Position numbers and translations under genes: made by a program
The notes under the pieces: model-generated
Databases searched by the model: none
What the model was told of the DNA's origin: nothing
Seen by the model: the letters and a program-made list of their open reading frames with translations, nothing else
NCBI RefSeq assembly: GCF_005116465.1
Contig: NZ_SWBM01000004.1
Span: 124,001 to 188,000, forward strand
Direction: 5' to 3'
DNA length: 64,000 bases
Source: Robertmurraya kyonggiensis
GTDB taxonomy: Bacteria > Bacillota > Bacilli > Bacillales > Cytobacillaceae
Shown: positions 34,775-43,890 of the stretch, one piece after another
Position numbering within the stretch: position 1 is the stretch's first letter
Layout: the number at the start of each line of letters is the position of its first letter

Positions 34775-37399
34775 TTATTTTGCATCAAACCATGTTGGTC
34801 CATAAGAGAAATCAACCTTTAGAGGTACCTTCAATTCAATCGCATTCTCCATCACATCTGGTACAATCTCTTTTAATATCTTGATTTCGTCCTGTGGTGC
34901 TTCAAAAATCAATTCATCGTGAACCTGAAGAAGAAGTCTCGTTTTTAATCCTTCTTTTTCAAGACGATCTGCCATATCAATCATCGCTTTCTTAATGATG
35001 TCAGCGGCACTTCCTTGAATTGGTGTATTCATCGCTGTTCTTTCCGCGAAGCTTCTAATATTGAAATTTCTGCTCGTAATCTCAGGCAAGTAGCGTCTGC
35101 GTTGCAGAAGGGTCGATACAAACCCTTTTTGTTTCGCATCCTTCACGATATCTTCCATATAATCCTTTACGCCAGGATAGCTCTCCAAATACTTCTCAAT
35201 GAACTGTCCAGCTTCTTTTCGCGTAATATTCAAGCTTTGTGACAAACCATAATCACTAATTCCATAGACGATTCCAAAATTAACCGCTTTAGCGTGGCGG
35301 CGCATGTTGGATGTCACTTCATCCTTTGACACACGGAATACTTCCATTGCTGTCTTCGTATGGATATCTAGCCCTTCTTTAAAAGCCTCAATTAATTTAT
35401 CATCACCTGCAATATGAGCGAGAACTCGGAGCTCAATTTGCGAATAGTCGGCTGCAAAAATGACCCAGTCCTTTTCAGAAGGAATAAACGCCTGACGGAT
35501 TTTTCTTCCTTCCTCTAAGCGAATCGGGATATTTTGTAGGTTTGGATCGGTAGAACTTAAACGACCTGTTTGTGTGAGAGCCTGATTATATCGAGTATGG
35601 ACCTTATCATTCTCGGGATTGACTACCTTCGAAATCCCTTCAATATAAGTCGATTGAAGCTTACCTAACTGGCGATAATGAAGGATTTCTTTAATAATGG
35701 CGTGATCGGCTGCCAACTTTTCAAGAACATCCGCCGAAGTAGAATAGCCTGTCTTCGTTTTTTTCACAGGAGGCAATCCAAGCTTTTCAAACAAAATTAT
35801 CCCTAGTTGCTTCGGTGAATTAATATTAAACGCTTCACCTGCCAGCTCATAAATTCGTTTTTCAATTTGCACCAGCTGTTCATTAATGTCATGTCCCATT
35901 TTACGCAAACGGTCCAAATCAACTTTGACACCTGTTGATTCCATATCAGCCAATATTAAAGATAAAGGCATTTCTAGCTCATAAAATAATTCATATTGCT
36001 CGTTTTCATTTAACTTATCTTCAAGCAATTGTTTTAGATCGAATAAAACAATCGATTTTCTCGCTAAATGCTCCGCCAAGGCTTCCTCTTCTGGGATTCT
36101 CCGTTTTGCCCCTTTACCATAGAAAACATCATCTGATTCAACATTTCCGTGGCCATACGATTTCCCTATAGAAGCAATGTCTTCGATTGTTTCAGATGGA
36201 TTTAGTAAGTATGAAGCAAGTAACAGATCGAATTCTACACCCTTTAGATGAATATCATGGTGGCGAAGCGCAACCTCACTTCGTTTCGCATCATAGACCC
36301 ATTTCTTCTTACTTTCATCCTCTGCCCACTTTTTAAAAGCATCAGACGTAATGGCTAGTTCTGTAGGAATAAAATAGCTCCCCTCCTGATGGGCAATGGA
36401 AAATCCAACAATCGGTGCGTAATGATAGTTATCTTCTAAAATCTCTACATAAAGGGCTGACTCGTCTGCAAAAAGGTCTTCTGTAACTTCCTTTACCATT
36501 TTGAATTCGATCTCTTCTAATGCCTTAGCCTCTTCAGCTACATCCATTTTTTCTAACAGGGAGTTAAAGCCTAATTCCTTAAAGAATTTGACCAGCTTGT
36601 CCTGTTCAAAGCCCTCATACTCCACTTCTTCAAGGTCAATCTGAACAGGCGCATCACGAATAATCGTCGCAAGCTCCTTACTCATCAAAGCTTGGTCCTT
36701 AAATTCTTCTAGCTTTTCCTTCAATTTGTTTCCACTTACTTTATCAATGGAAGCAATTAGATTCTCAACCGTTTGGAACTCTTTTAATAGTTTAATTGCT
36801 GTCTTTTCCCCAACCCCTGGGACACCTGGAATATTATCTGATGCATCTCCCATTAGGCCCTTCATTTCAATAATCTGCTCTGGGATTAAGCCATACTTTT
36901 CTTTAATATGCGCTGGGGTATACTCTTCAATTTCCGTAATCCCTTTTTTCGTTATCGAGACAGTTGTTTTATCAGAACTCAACTGAGTTAAATCCTTATC
37001 TCCTGAGATAACTTTTACCTCAAAGCCATCCTTTTCCGCTTCTAGAGATAAAGTTCCGATAATATCATCTGCTTCATAGTTCTCAAGTTCATATCGAGAA
37101 ATTCCATAGGCATCTAGCAGTTCTCGAATATAAGGAAACTGCTCCGATAATTCTGGTGGCGTCTTCTGTCTTCCACCTTTATATTCGCTAAAGGTACTAT
37201 GACGAATCGTTGTTTTCCCCGCATCAAACGCAACCATAATATGAGTTGGTTTCTCATCCTCGAGTATTTTCATCAGCATCATCGTAAAACCATAAATAGC
37301 ATTTGTATGTATACCCTTATCATTATTAAGCAGTGGTAGCGCAAAAAAAGCGCGATATGCAATACTATTTCCATCAATCAATACAAGTTTTTTCGACAT
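34775..37399 (-). CDS. polA: DNA polymerase I
   Basis: An 874-residue repair and Okazaki-maturation polymerase. The 5'-3' exonuclease domain is residues 1-290 (LIDGNSIAYRAFFALP, then GLMGDASDNIPGVPGVGEKT). The central 3'-5' exonuclease-like domain (about 300-465) has lost the usual metal-binding acidic motifs, as in other bacilli, so no proofreading is expected. The polymerase domain ends the protein, with DYSQIELRVLAHIAGD (motif A), NFGIVYGISDYGL (motif B) and LLQVHDELIFEAP (motif C). It is followed by mutM and preceded by hflC. ATG at 37399 has GTGAGGGAGATG upstream. Confidence 0.97.
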   Translation of the reverse strand: MSKKLVLIDGNSIAYRAFFALPLLNNDKGIHTNAIYGFTMMLMKILEDEKPTHIMVAFDAGKTTIRHSTFSEYKGGRQKTPPELSEQFPYIRELLDAYGISRYELENYEADDIIGTLSLEAEKDGFEVKVISGDKDLTQLSSDKTTVSITKKGITEIEEYTPAHIKEKYGLIPEQIIEMKGLMGDASDNIPGVPGVGEKTAIKLLKEFQTVENLIASIDKVSGNKLKEKLEEFKDQALMSKELATIIRDAPVQIDLEEVEYEGFEQDKLVKFFKELGFNSLLEKMDVAEEAKALEEIEFKMVKEVTEDLFADESALYVEILEDNYHYAPIVGFSIAHQEGSYFIPTELAITSDAFKKWAEDESKKKWVYDAKRSEVALRHHDIHLKGVEFDLLLASYLLNPSETIEDIASIGKSYGHGNVESDDVFYGKGAKRRIPEEEALAEHLARKSIVLFDLKQLLEDKLNENEQYELFYELEMPLSLILADMESTGVKVDLDRLRKMGHDINEQLVQIEKRIYELAGEAFNINSPKQLGIILFEKLGLPPVKKTKTGYSTSADVLEKLAADHAIIKEILHYRQLGKLQSTYIEGISKVVNPENDKVHTRYNQALTQTGRLSSTDPNLQNIPIRLEEGRKIRQAFIPSEKDWVIFAADYSQIELRVLAHIAGDDKLIEAFKEGLDIHTKTAMEVFRVSKDEVTSNMRRHAKAVNFGIVYGISDYGLSQSLNITRKEAGQFIEKYLESYPGVKDYMEDIVKDAKQKGFVSTLLQRRRYLPEITSRNFNIRSFAERTAMNTPIQGSAADIIKKAMIDMADRLEKEGLKTRLLLQVHDELIFEAPQDEIKILKEIVPDVMENAIELKVPLKVDFSYGPTWFDAK

Positions 37400-37415
37400 T
37401 TACATCTCCCTCACT

Positions 37416-37483
37416 TCAAAAAAATAACCGTTGTTTTCCTCCCCTTATTCTATCATGAGAATGTAGAGAAGGAAAAACAACGG
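37416..37483 (-). terminator. Terminator of hflK-hflC
   Basis: A long stem CCGTTGTTTTCC (37428-37439) with GGAAAAACAACGG (37471-37483) is followed on the minus strand by TTATTTTTTT. Confidence 0.8.
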
Positions 37484-37520
37484 TCTTTTAGATTTGTTCT
37501 TTTCGTACACAATGTCTAAG

Positions 37521-38456
37521 TTACTCCGTGTACCCCATTAATAGTCGTGCATATGGAGAATCGGATGGAAGCACAATGACAGTTTCATCATTAATTGTCT
37601 TTTTATAGGACTCGAGCGTTCTAAATAAAGAATAGAATTCCGGATCCTTTGAAAAAGCCTCATTGTAGATCTTTGCAGCTTCTGCCTCACCTTCAGCTCG
37701 AATTATCTCAGCATCAGCCGATGCTTGCGCAAGTACTTCCTTCACGTTTTTATCTGTGTCTGCTTCAATACGATTTTTTTCAGCGTCACCTTGTGACAGA
37801 TAGCCTTGAGCAGTAGATTGACGTTCAGATATCATTCTCGTAAAGACGGACTGTTCATTTTCAGCTGGTAAATCCGTCCGTTTAATACGTACATCGGTTA
37901 CGACAATCCCATAATTATCGTTTGCTAATAGTTCGTTTACTCTTTCGGTAATTCGATCATTCAAGGAACCTCTAGATGACTTCTCATCATTGATAATTTC
38001 TTCATAGTTTAGTTGCCCTAATTCTGCACGAACAACAGAATAAATAAACTCTTGCATACGAGTTTCCACATTGACAACTGTTCTAGCATTTGAAATCATC
38101 TTTTTCGGATCTTCAATTCGCCAAACCGCATAATTATCAATTAAAACACGTTTTTTATCTTTTGTATTGATTTCCGCTTCCTTCACATCATAGGTCATTT
38201 GATATTTTGGTAATGTAGTAACCGTTTGGATGAACGGAATTTTATAAGTAATGCCTGGTGTGTTATCAATTCTGACAACCTCACCAAATTGACGAATGAC
38301 TTTATACTCCCCTTCTTTGACAACGAAGAGATTCGTAAAAATCAGGATAATAACCGCAATTACAATGACAGCAAAGATACCGAGCTTAATATAGCCTCGC
38401 CCCTTGAAGCCATTTCCGCCACGTTCATTCATATCAATTACATTTTGATCACTCAT
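37521..38456 (-). CDS. hflC: HflC-type SPFH membrane protein
   Basis: A 311-residue band-7 (SPFH) protein with one N-terminal membrane helix (LGIFAVIVIAVIILIFTNLFVV, here residues about 26-47) and an extracytoplasmic SPFH domain starting VKEGEYKVIRQFGEVVRI. A long helical segment follows (AQGYLSQGDAEKNRIEADTD, then AEIIRAEGEAEAAKIYNEAF). With HflK it forms the cage that holds FtsH and modulates membrane proteolysis. ATG 38456 overlaps the hflK end by 8 bases, so the pair is co-translated. The pair lies between polA and phoR, genes that are neighbours in B. subtilis. Confidence 0.88.
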   Translation of the reverse strand: MSDQNVIDMNERGGNGFKGRGYIKLGIFAVIVIAVIILIFTNLFVVKEGEYKVIRQFGEVVRIDNTPGITYKIPFIQTVTTLPKYQMTYDVKEAEINTKDKKRVLIDNYAVWRIEDPKKMISNARTVVNVETRMQEFIYSVVRAELGQLNYEEIINDEKSSRGSLNDRITERVNELLANDNYGIVVTDVRIKRTDLPAENEQSVFTRMISERQSTAQGYLSQGDAEKNRIEADTDKNVKEVLAQASADAEIIRAEGEAEAAKIYNEAFSKDPEFYSLFRTLESYKKTINDETVIVLPSDSPYARLLMGYTE

Positions 38457-39417
38457 CCTTCTTTTTCACTCCTTCCTCAGTTGTTTCTTTCGCGCTTTCA
38501 AGTGGACGTATCGGGAAGTATTTCAGTGTATTCCCATCATCATTCATAATGTAAATTTCCGTTCCTGGAAGAACTTGCTCTAATGTTTCAAGAACGAGAC
38601 GCTGTTTCGTGATTTCAGGATTATTCTTATATTCCTTGTACAATTCATTAAAGACAGCAACACTACCACGAGCCGCTTGTACACGAGCTGCCTTATCCCC
38701 TTGTGCTCGAGAAATGATGGCCTTTTGTTCCCCTACCGCTTCATTTTCTTTTTGGTTCTTGTATTTATTTGCTTCATTTAATTTCGTATTCATCGTTTCA
38801 CGCGCATCCGTCACTTGAGTAAATGCCTGACGTACTTCATCATTCGGAAGTTCTACGTCTTGTAGTTTTACAGCCAGAATCGAAATCCCAATGTCATATT
38901 TCTGAATTAATTGAGATAGCAAATCATGTACATCTGCTTCAATATCTGCTTTTCCAGATGTTAAAGCAGCATCAATTGCGGAGTTCCCGATTATACTTCT
39001 TAAAGAGGCAGAAGTAGCATCTCGTAATATTTCTTCTGGATTATCTGCATTAAACAGATATTTTGATGGTTCATTTATTTTCCACTGCACAACCAGATCA
39101 GCTAAGACAATATTTTCATCTCCCGTGATCATCTTTGTTTCTTCGGGAAATTCCTTGATAACCCCATCCTCGTTTTCTTCATATCCAAACTGTAAACTAA
39201 ATGTCTCTTTCGATAATTTTTCTACACTTTGGATTGGCCATGGCAATTTGAAATTCAAGCCCGGCTCTTCTACCCCTTCTTCCACTTTTCCAAAGGTTAA
39301 TAGAACGGCTTGCTCTGATTCATCCACCGTATACCAAGTGGTAAAAGCAACAAGACCGAGTATCAAAACTCCTATGACCAAACCAAGTATCGTATAAATT
39401 CGCTTAAGACTTACCAT
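38449..39417 (-). CDS. hflK: HflK-type SPFH membrane protein
   Basis: A 322-residue partner of HflC. One N-terminal membrane helix (LGLVIGVLILGLVAFTTWYTV, about residues 11-31) is followed by the SPFH domain (DESEQAVLLTFGKVEEG) and by a coiled coil rich in Lys, Glu and Ala (about 195-260: NEANKYKNQKENEAVGEQKA). The short acidic tail ends KKKDE. It is the upstream gene of an overlapping pair. Database names for such proteins are FtsH protease activity modulator HflK. The role in this organism is inferred from the family. Confidence 0.88.
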   Translation of the reverse strand: MVSLKRIYTILGLVIGVLILGLVAFTTWYTVDESEQAVLLTFGKVEEGVEEPGLNFKLPWPIQSVEKLSKETFSLQFGYEENEDGVIKEFPEETKMITGDENIVLADLVVQWKINEPSKYLFNADNPEEILRDATSASLRSIIGNSAIDAALTSGKADIEADVHDLLSQLIQKYDIGISILAVKLQDVELPNDEVRQAFTQVTDARETMNTKLNEANKYKNQKENEAVGEQKAIISRAQGDKAARVQAARGSVAVFNELYKEYKNNPEITKQRLVLETLEQVLPGTEIYIMNDDGNTLKYFPIRPLESAKETTEEGVKKKDE

Positions 39418-39521
39418 ATAGTCTCCTTTCCTCCTGCAGATTTTTGTCTATTCTTCTTTACGTTTTTGTTACAAAAAGGTTTCATAATTCTGAAATACTG
39501 AAGATTTACAATGTTATTTTG

Positions 39522-39576
39522 AAAAAAAAAAGACCACACCCTAGGTGTAAGCATCACTACCTTTAGGTGCAGTCTT
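39522..39576 (-). terminator. Terminator of phoPR
   Basis: Stem AAGACcaCACC/GGTGcAGTCTT (39530-39540, 39566-39576) is followed on the minus strand by T9. The phoR stop is adjacent. Confidence 0.85.
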
Positions 39577-39577
39577 C

Positions 39578-41356
39578 CTATTTAACAGGAAATTTTTTAT
39601 GCAGTTGAATTGTGAAAGTTGTTCCTTTTCCGACTTCACTTTCTACAGTGATTTTTCCTTTATGCGCTTCCACTAGATGCTTGACGATTGCAAGGCCGAG
39701 TCCTGTTCCACCCGAATTTCGACTTCTTGCTTTATCAACGCGATAAAATCTTTCGAAAATACGTGGGATTTCCTCTTGTTCAATCCCAATTCCCGTATCC
39801 TTAATGGAAACAGAAACCGTTTTTGCATTTTCCACGATCGAAATAGAAACTTCTCCACCATTTAATGTGTATGAGATAGCATTACTAATCAAGTTGATAA
39901 AGATTTGCTTTAAGCGATAAGCATCTCCTTCGATTTCGATCGCTTCCACAGAACCTTCCATTAGAACCTGAATGTTTTTATCTTCCGCTTTCGGTGTTAA
40001 AATCGGCAGCATCTCTTCAAATAATCGAACAAGGTTAATACTTTGAATCGACAGAGTATAGCCTTGCTGTTCGATTTTTGAAAGCTCCAATAAATCTAAA
40101 ATGAGCGACTGGATTCGATTACTTTCCTCTAAAATAATGTGCAGAAAGTTTTCTAATGTTTCCTTATTCTCTTTTGCTCCATCTAATAAAGTTTCCGTAA
40201 ACCCTTTGATTGATGTGATTGGAGTCTTCAGTTCATGCGAAACATTAGCCACGAAATCTTTTCTAACCTGTTCCAGCTTCTTAATTTCCGTAATATCGTG
40301 AAAAACAAGGAGAATACCCTTCCACTCTTCATTCGTCCCTAAAATTGGAACACCGTACACCTCAAAGTATCGTCTTTCAATACCAATCGGGAGTACCACT
40401 TGCCTTCTTACTTTATGTTCGGTCATAAAAATTTCTTCGATGATCTCGGATATTTCTTTATACTTAATTACTTCATAATAGAGCTTATTTAAGTACACTT
40501 GTTTTTCTACATGGAATACTTCAATAAAAGTACGATTAATTAAATTGATATGCCCCTTACTATTAATGAGAAGCAGACCACTTCCCATATTTTCAATGAG
40601 GGCACTTAAACGTCCTTGTTGGTTTTCATTTGCCTTTACCATCGCTTGAAGATTTCTTGCTAGTATATTAATAGACGTACTTAACATACCTGTTTCTTCT
40701 AAAGAATCTTCATAGGTTCTAGCTCTGTAATTTCCCTTTGCTAATTCGATCGCAACTTTAGTAGCCGATTCGATCGGTTTCGTATACCTTGAGGTAATCC
40801 GCGCTCCTAAAATTAATATCACAACAAGAGCTGTACCGAGGCATCCAATGAGGAGCCACCAAATTTGTTGATAAGCCTTTTGAACCTCAGAGAGCTTTGC
40901 ACTTAGGAAAAGGTATCCCTCTACCTTATCATCCTGCTTAATTTGGCCCCAGTAATATTGGAGATTATAGCCCCCACCAACCTCTAGGGTTTTCTCTTGT
41001 TTTTTATTTCCGATGCGGTTTTCAATAATATCATGAATAATCGATTCATGACGCGCTTGTTCAAGATTATTGATGCTACCACTATCAAAAACAATCTTTT
41101 CATCTGAATTGACGATAGTGATTCTGCTATCTAGTGTTTCGCTGTACCATTCGAGTTTTTCTTGATCCAAATGATTCAATCCACCCGATTCTTCCAAAAA
41201 GGCAGCTAGTATACTGCTTTCCTTATTTAGACGAGAATCGTAGGTACTCATATAATGACTTTTAAATAATTGGCCTAAAAGTAACCCTAACCCTATTAAT
41301 ACGGCAAAAATGAGGGTGACTAAGCCAACGAATAGCTTTGTCCTATATCCCCTCAT
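39578..41356 (-). CDS. phoR: Sensor histidine kinase PhoR
   Basis: A 592-residue membrane kinase for phosphate limitation. Two membrane helices (about 8-28 and 163-185) flank an extracytoplasmic domain. A HAMP segment, a PAS domain with ALIENMGSGLLLINSKGHINL (about 250-360) and DHp box VANVSHELKTPITSIKGF, with the phospho-accepting His near residue 370, follow. The ATPase domain has N, G1 and G2 boxes (FINLISNAISYT, IKDTGIGIE, GGTGLGLAIVKHL). The start overlaps the phoP stop by 4 bases. It is the usual phoP-phoR order. Confidence 0.95.
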   Translation of the reverse strand: MRGYRTKLFVGLVTLIFAVLIGLGLLLGQLFKSHYMSTYDSRLNKESSILAAFLEESGGLNHLDQEKLEWYSETLDSRITIVNSDEKIVFDSGSINNLEQARHESIIHDIIENRIGNKKQEKTLEVGGGYNLQYYWGQIKQDDKVEGYLFLSAKLSEVQKAYQQIWWLLIGCLGTALVVILILGARITSRYTKPIESATKVAIELAKGNYRARTYEDSLEETGMLSTSINILARNLQAMVKANENQQGRLSALIENMGSGLLLINSKGHINLINRTFIEVFHVEKQVYLNKLYYEVIKYKEISEIIEEIFMTEHKVRRQVVLPIGIERRYFEVYGVPILGTNEEWKGILLVFHDITEIKKLEQVRKDFVANVSHELKTPITSIKGFTETLLDGAKENKETLENFLHIILEESNRIQSLILDLLELSKIEQQGYTLSIQSINLVRLFEEMLPILTPKAEDKNIQVLMEGSVEAIEIEGDAYRLKQIFINLISNAISYTLNGGEVSISIVENAKTVSVSIKDTGIGIEQEEIPRIFERFYRVDKARSRNSGGTGLGLAIVKHLVEAHKGKITVESEVGKGTTFTIQLHKKFPVK

Positions 41357-42066
41357 TCTCCTTTAGGCTCCTCCATTTTATATCCAAGCCCACGAATCGT
41401 CTTGATAAAGGTTGGTTTTTTTGAATCTTGTTCAATTTTTTCACGAAGGTGACTAATATGAACATCCACAATCCGCGTATCACCCGCGAAATCATAATTC
41501 CAAACCGCGCTTAATAATTGGTCTCTTGTTAATACTCTGCCTTTATGTTTTGCTAAATATAGCAATAACTCAAACTCTTTTGGGGTTAACTCTAGCAACT
41601 CTTCATCAAAATAGGCCTCATAATGCTCAGGAAATATTTTTAGGCTACTAATTTTAATATACTCTGTATCTGCTGGAAGTTGTCCAGGCATAGCAGGTTG
41701 AACCTGTATTCTTCTTAAAATCGCCTTCACTCGTGCAATTACTTCTCTAGGACTGAAAGGCTTTGTCATATAATCGTCCGCACCTAATTCCAAACCAAGA
41801 ACTTTATCAAACTCTTCATCTTTTGCCGTTAGCATTAAGATTGGAGTTGAGACTTTTTGCTGTCTTAGCTGTTTGCACACGTCGATTCCATCTAATTTAG
41901 GCAGCATTAAATCGAGGATAATAAAATCCGGATTTTCGCTTAGGGCAAGATTTTTTCCTTCTTCTCCGTCCATAGCAGTTATAACCTCGTATCCTGACTG
42001 CTGTAAATTATATTGTAGCAACGTTACAATTGATTGTTCATCATCAACGACAAGAACTTTTTTCAC
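41353..42066 (-). CDS. phoP: Response regulator PhoP
   Basis: A 237-residue OmpR-family transcription factor that activates and represses the phosphate-starvation regulon. The receiver domain (1-120) has DDE acidic pocket residues near 8-9, the phospho-acceptor Asp in FIILDLMLPKLDG near 52, and Lys near 104 in MTKPF. The winged-helix DNA-binding domain (about 135-235) ends TIRGLGYKMEEP. Upstream lie TTTACA repeats spaced by 11 bp, as in PhoP boxes, suggesting autoregulation. ATG at 42066 follows CCGGAGGAGCTT. Confidence 0.95.
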   Translation of the reverse strand: MKKVLVVDDEQSIVTLLQYNLQQSGYEVITAMDGEEGKNLALSENPDFIILDLMLPKLDGIDVCKQLRQQKVSTPILMLTAKDEEFDKVLGLELGADDYMTKPFSPREVIARVKAILRRIQVQPAMPGQLPADTEYIKISSLKIFPEHYEAYFDEELLELTPKEFELLLYLAKHKGRVLTRDQLLSAVWNYDFAGDTRIVDVHISHLREKIEQDSKKPTFIKTIRGLGYKMEEPKGE

Positions 42067-42132
42067 GATAAGCTCCTCCGGGTTTGAAATTTTTCTTACA
42101 TTTACAATTTCATTATAATATAAATTTTCTAC

Positions 42133-42171
42133 ATTAAAGTAAATTTACAATTCTTTTACATTGTAGACATG
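42133..42171. promoter_or_regulatory. Candidate PhoP box upstream of phoP
   Basis: Two exact TTTACA hexamers at 42144-42149 and 42155-42160 are 11 bp apart, with weaker matches in phase at 42133 and 42166. They lie just upstream of a TATAAT (42117-42112, minus strand). PhoP of B. subtilis binds TTAACA-like repeats with this period. Confidence 0.5.
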
Positions 42172-42203
42172 AAATTTTAAATGTACTAGATTGCGAAGAA
42201 AAA

Positions 42204-42230
42204 GAAAAAGATATACAAAATTGTACATCT
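42204..42230 (-). terminator. Terminator of the MaoC-like gene
   Basis: Stem AGATaTACAA/TTGTAcATCT (42209-42218, 42221-42230) is followed on the minus strand by TTTTTC. It lies 39 bases after the gene. Confidence 0.6.
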
Positions 42231-42268
42231 TCTCCCCAAGTCTATTTAAAAATTTTCTAAAATTTTTC

Positions 42269-42745
42269 TTAAAAATTTTCTAATGCTTTTCCGTCCATGC
42301 CTTCTAAACGCTCAGGCGGGGAAACTTGCATGAGTCCTTGAATCACAACTTCTTCTTCCTCATTTGTTCCTTTTACACTTAATTGAATCATATTCATTTC
42401 AGGATTCACATCCACTACCTCAAATAATAGATGAATAATTCCATAATGATAAACGGGTTTGAGAAAATCAATATTTTGCTTGTGAATATGGCTTCCTGGG
42501 CCAGGAAGATATTTTGAAATCGTAGAGCTGATAATTCCAGTCAACATAATGGTTGGTACTACTGGCTTTTTATAAGAAGTTTGCGCAGCATAGTCATGTT
42601 GAATATAAAGAGGGTTAGCATCATCGGTAAGACCCAAATACAATAATAAATCCTTATCCTCGATTTTTTCAGACAGCGTTAGCTTTTCACCAATCGTGAT
42701 TTCAGTTATTTTTCTCCCTTGCTTTCTTTTTCTTCCAAGCAACAT
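42269..42745 (-). CDS. MaoC/hydratase-like hotdog-fold protein
   Basis: A 158-residue protein with a MaoC-like dehydratase signature: EKIEDKDLLLYLGLTDDANPLYIQHDYAAQ (about residues 25-54, described by its ends) contains the DxNPxH-type hydratase region in altered form, with Asn-Pro and a downstream His. ATG at 42745 follows TTGGAGGTGGAAATTC; an in-frame reading from 42802 lacks a site. It may hydrate enoyl-CoA or simply bind a fatty acyl group; the substrate is unknown. It lies between phoP and mdh, which are adjacent in B. subtilis, so it is an addition here. Confidence 0.78.
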   Translation of the reverse strand: MLLGRKRKQGRKITEITIGEKLTLSEKIEDKDLLLYLGLTDDANPLYIQHDYAAQTSYKKPVVPTIMLTGIISSTISKYLPGPGSHIHKQNIDFLKPVYHYGIIHLLFEVVDVNPEMNMIQLSVKGTNEEEEVVIQGLMQVSPPERLEGMDGKALENF

Positions 42746-42810
42746 AGAATTTCCACCTCCAATGTTTGTAAACGGTTTCATTTTTTTATTTAATCTTACC
42801 ATAAAAAGCT

Positions 42811-42851
42811 AAAAATAGAAAAATCCAGGACTGATTCCTAGATTTTTCTAT
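42811..42851 (-). terminator. Terminator of the citZ-icd-mdh cluster
   Basis: An 11-bp stem ATAGAAAAATC/GATTTTTCTAT (42815-42825, 42841-42851) followed on the minus strand by TTTTTAGC. It sits 11 bases downstream of mdh. Confidence 0.82.
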
Positions 42852-42862
42852 AGCGACGCCTA

Positions 42863-43801
42863 TTACACTAACACAGCCATAACATTTCTAACTGATTCTA
42901 CCGATTTGTCTAGAGCTGCTTTTTCATCAGCCGTTAGTTCAAGCTCGATAACCTTTTCAATTCCATTGGCGCCTAAAATCGTCGGAACACCTAAATAAAT
43001 TCCTTCATAGCCGAATTCACCTTCTAAGTAAGCAATCGATGGCAACACACGGCGTTGGTCTTTAAGAATCGCTTCACACATTTCAACTAGTGAGGCCGCT
43101 GGGGCGTAATAAGCACTACCGTTTCCTAGTAAGTTAACAATCTCACCGCCACCTTTACGTGTACGCTCGACAATGGCATCTAAACGATCCTTTGAAATTA
43201 ATGTTTCTAACGGAATCCCACCAGCGTACGAATAGCGAACAAGTGGTACCATATCATCACCGTGGCCTCCTAATACAAAGCCAGTGATATCTTTTACCGA
43301 TAAATTTAATTCTTGTGAGATAAATGTACGGAAACGCGCTGTATCAAGAACGCCGGATTGACCGATGACACGATTTTTCGGGAAACCAGATTCTTTAAAA
43401 ACGGTATAAGTCATAGCATCTACGGGGTTAGTTAAAACAATGATCGTACTGTTTGGAGAATATTTAACAATTTCCTGTGTGACAGATTTCATGATTTTTT
43501 GATTGGTTTGGACTAAATCATCACGACTCATTCCAGGCTTACGTGCGATTCCAGCTGTGATGACGACAATATCTGAATCCTTTGTATCCTCGTAGTTTGA
43601 TGTACCGGTAATATTCGCATCAAACCCTTGAACTGGACTAGCTTCAAGCATGTCGAGCGCTTTTCCTTTAGTTGGGTTTTCCATTTGTGGAATGTCTACT
43701 AATACAACATCTCCAAGTTCCTTTTGTGCTAGTAAAAATGCAGTTGTTGCTCCAGTAAATCCTCCACCAATAACAGATACCTTTTTACGTTTTAATGACA
43801 T
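42863..43801 (-). CDS. mdh: Malate dehydrogenase
   Basis: NAD-dependent oxidation of malate to oxaloacetate in the TCA cycle. It is 312 residues from ATG 43801, which follows TGAGGAGGAAAAATA; a start at 43819 would add six unlikely residues. It is an LDH-like [18 protein letters not shown] (NAD site, residues 12-26), then the [10 protein letters not shown] region, catalytic Arg in [13 protein letters not shown] near 150-170 and His in [14 protein letters not shown] near 180. Last gene of the citZ-icd-mdh cluster. Confidence 0.97.
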   Translation of the reverse strand: MSLKRKKVSVIGGGFTGATTAFLLAQKELGDVVLVDIPQMENPTKGKALDMLEASPVQGFDANITGTSNYEDTKDSDIVVITAGIARKPGMSRDDLVQTNQKIMKSVTQEIVKYSPNSTIIVLTNPVDAMTYTVFKESGFPKNRVIGQSGVLDTARFRTFISQELNLSVKDITGFVLGGHGDDMVPLVRYSYAGGIPLETLISKDRLDAIVERTRKGGGEIVNLLGNGSAYYAPAASLVEMCEAILKDQRRVLPSIAYLEGEFGYEGIYLGVPTILGANGIEKVIELELTADEKAALDKSVESVRNVMAVLV

Positions 43802-43843
43802 AATATTTTTCCTCCTCAAGGATTAAAATTTATTATGCAAAGG

Positions 43844-43872
43844 AGACTGACTCAAAAAAAATGAGTCAGTCT
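43844..43872. terminator. Hairpin between icd and mdh
   Basis: An 11-bp perfect stem AGACTGACTCA/TGAGTCAGTCT (43844-43854, 43862-43872) with a 7-base A-rich loop. The minus strand has no T-tract after it, so it may give partial termination or mRNA processing between the two genes. Confidence 0.6.
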
Positions 43873-43890
43873 ATTTTTATGCCGTACCTA

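Noticed and set aside
34775-37399. PolA lacking proofreading motifs as a damaged gene
   Set aside because: Loss of the exonuclease motifs is usual in Bacillus DNA polymerase I; the frame is intact.
43844-43872. Hairpin between icd and mdh as a strong operon terminator
   Set aside because: There is no T-tract on the transcribed strand, so it is listed as a weak or processing hairpin only.
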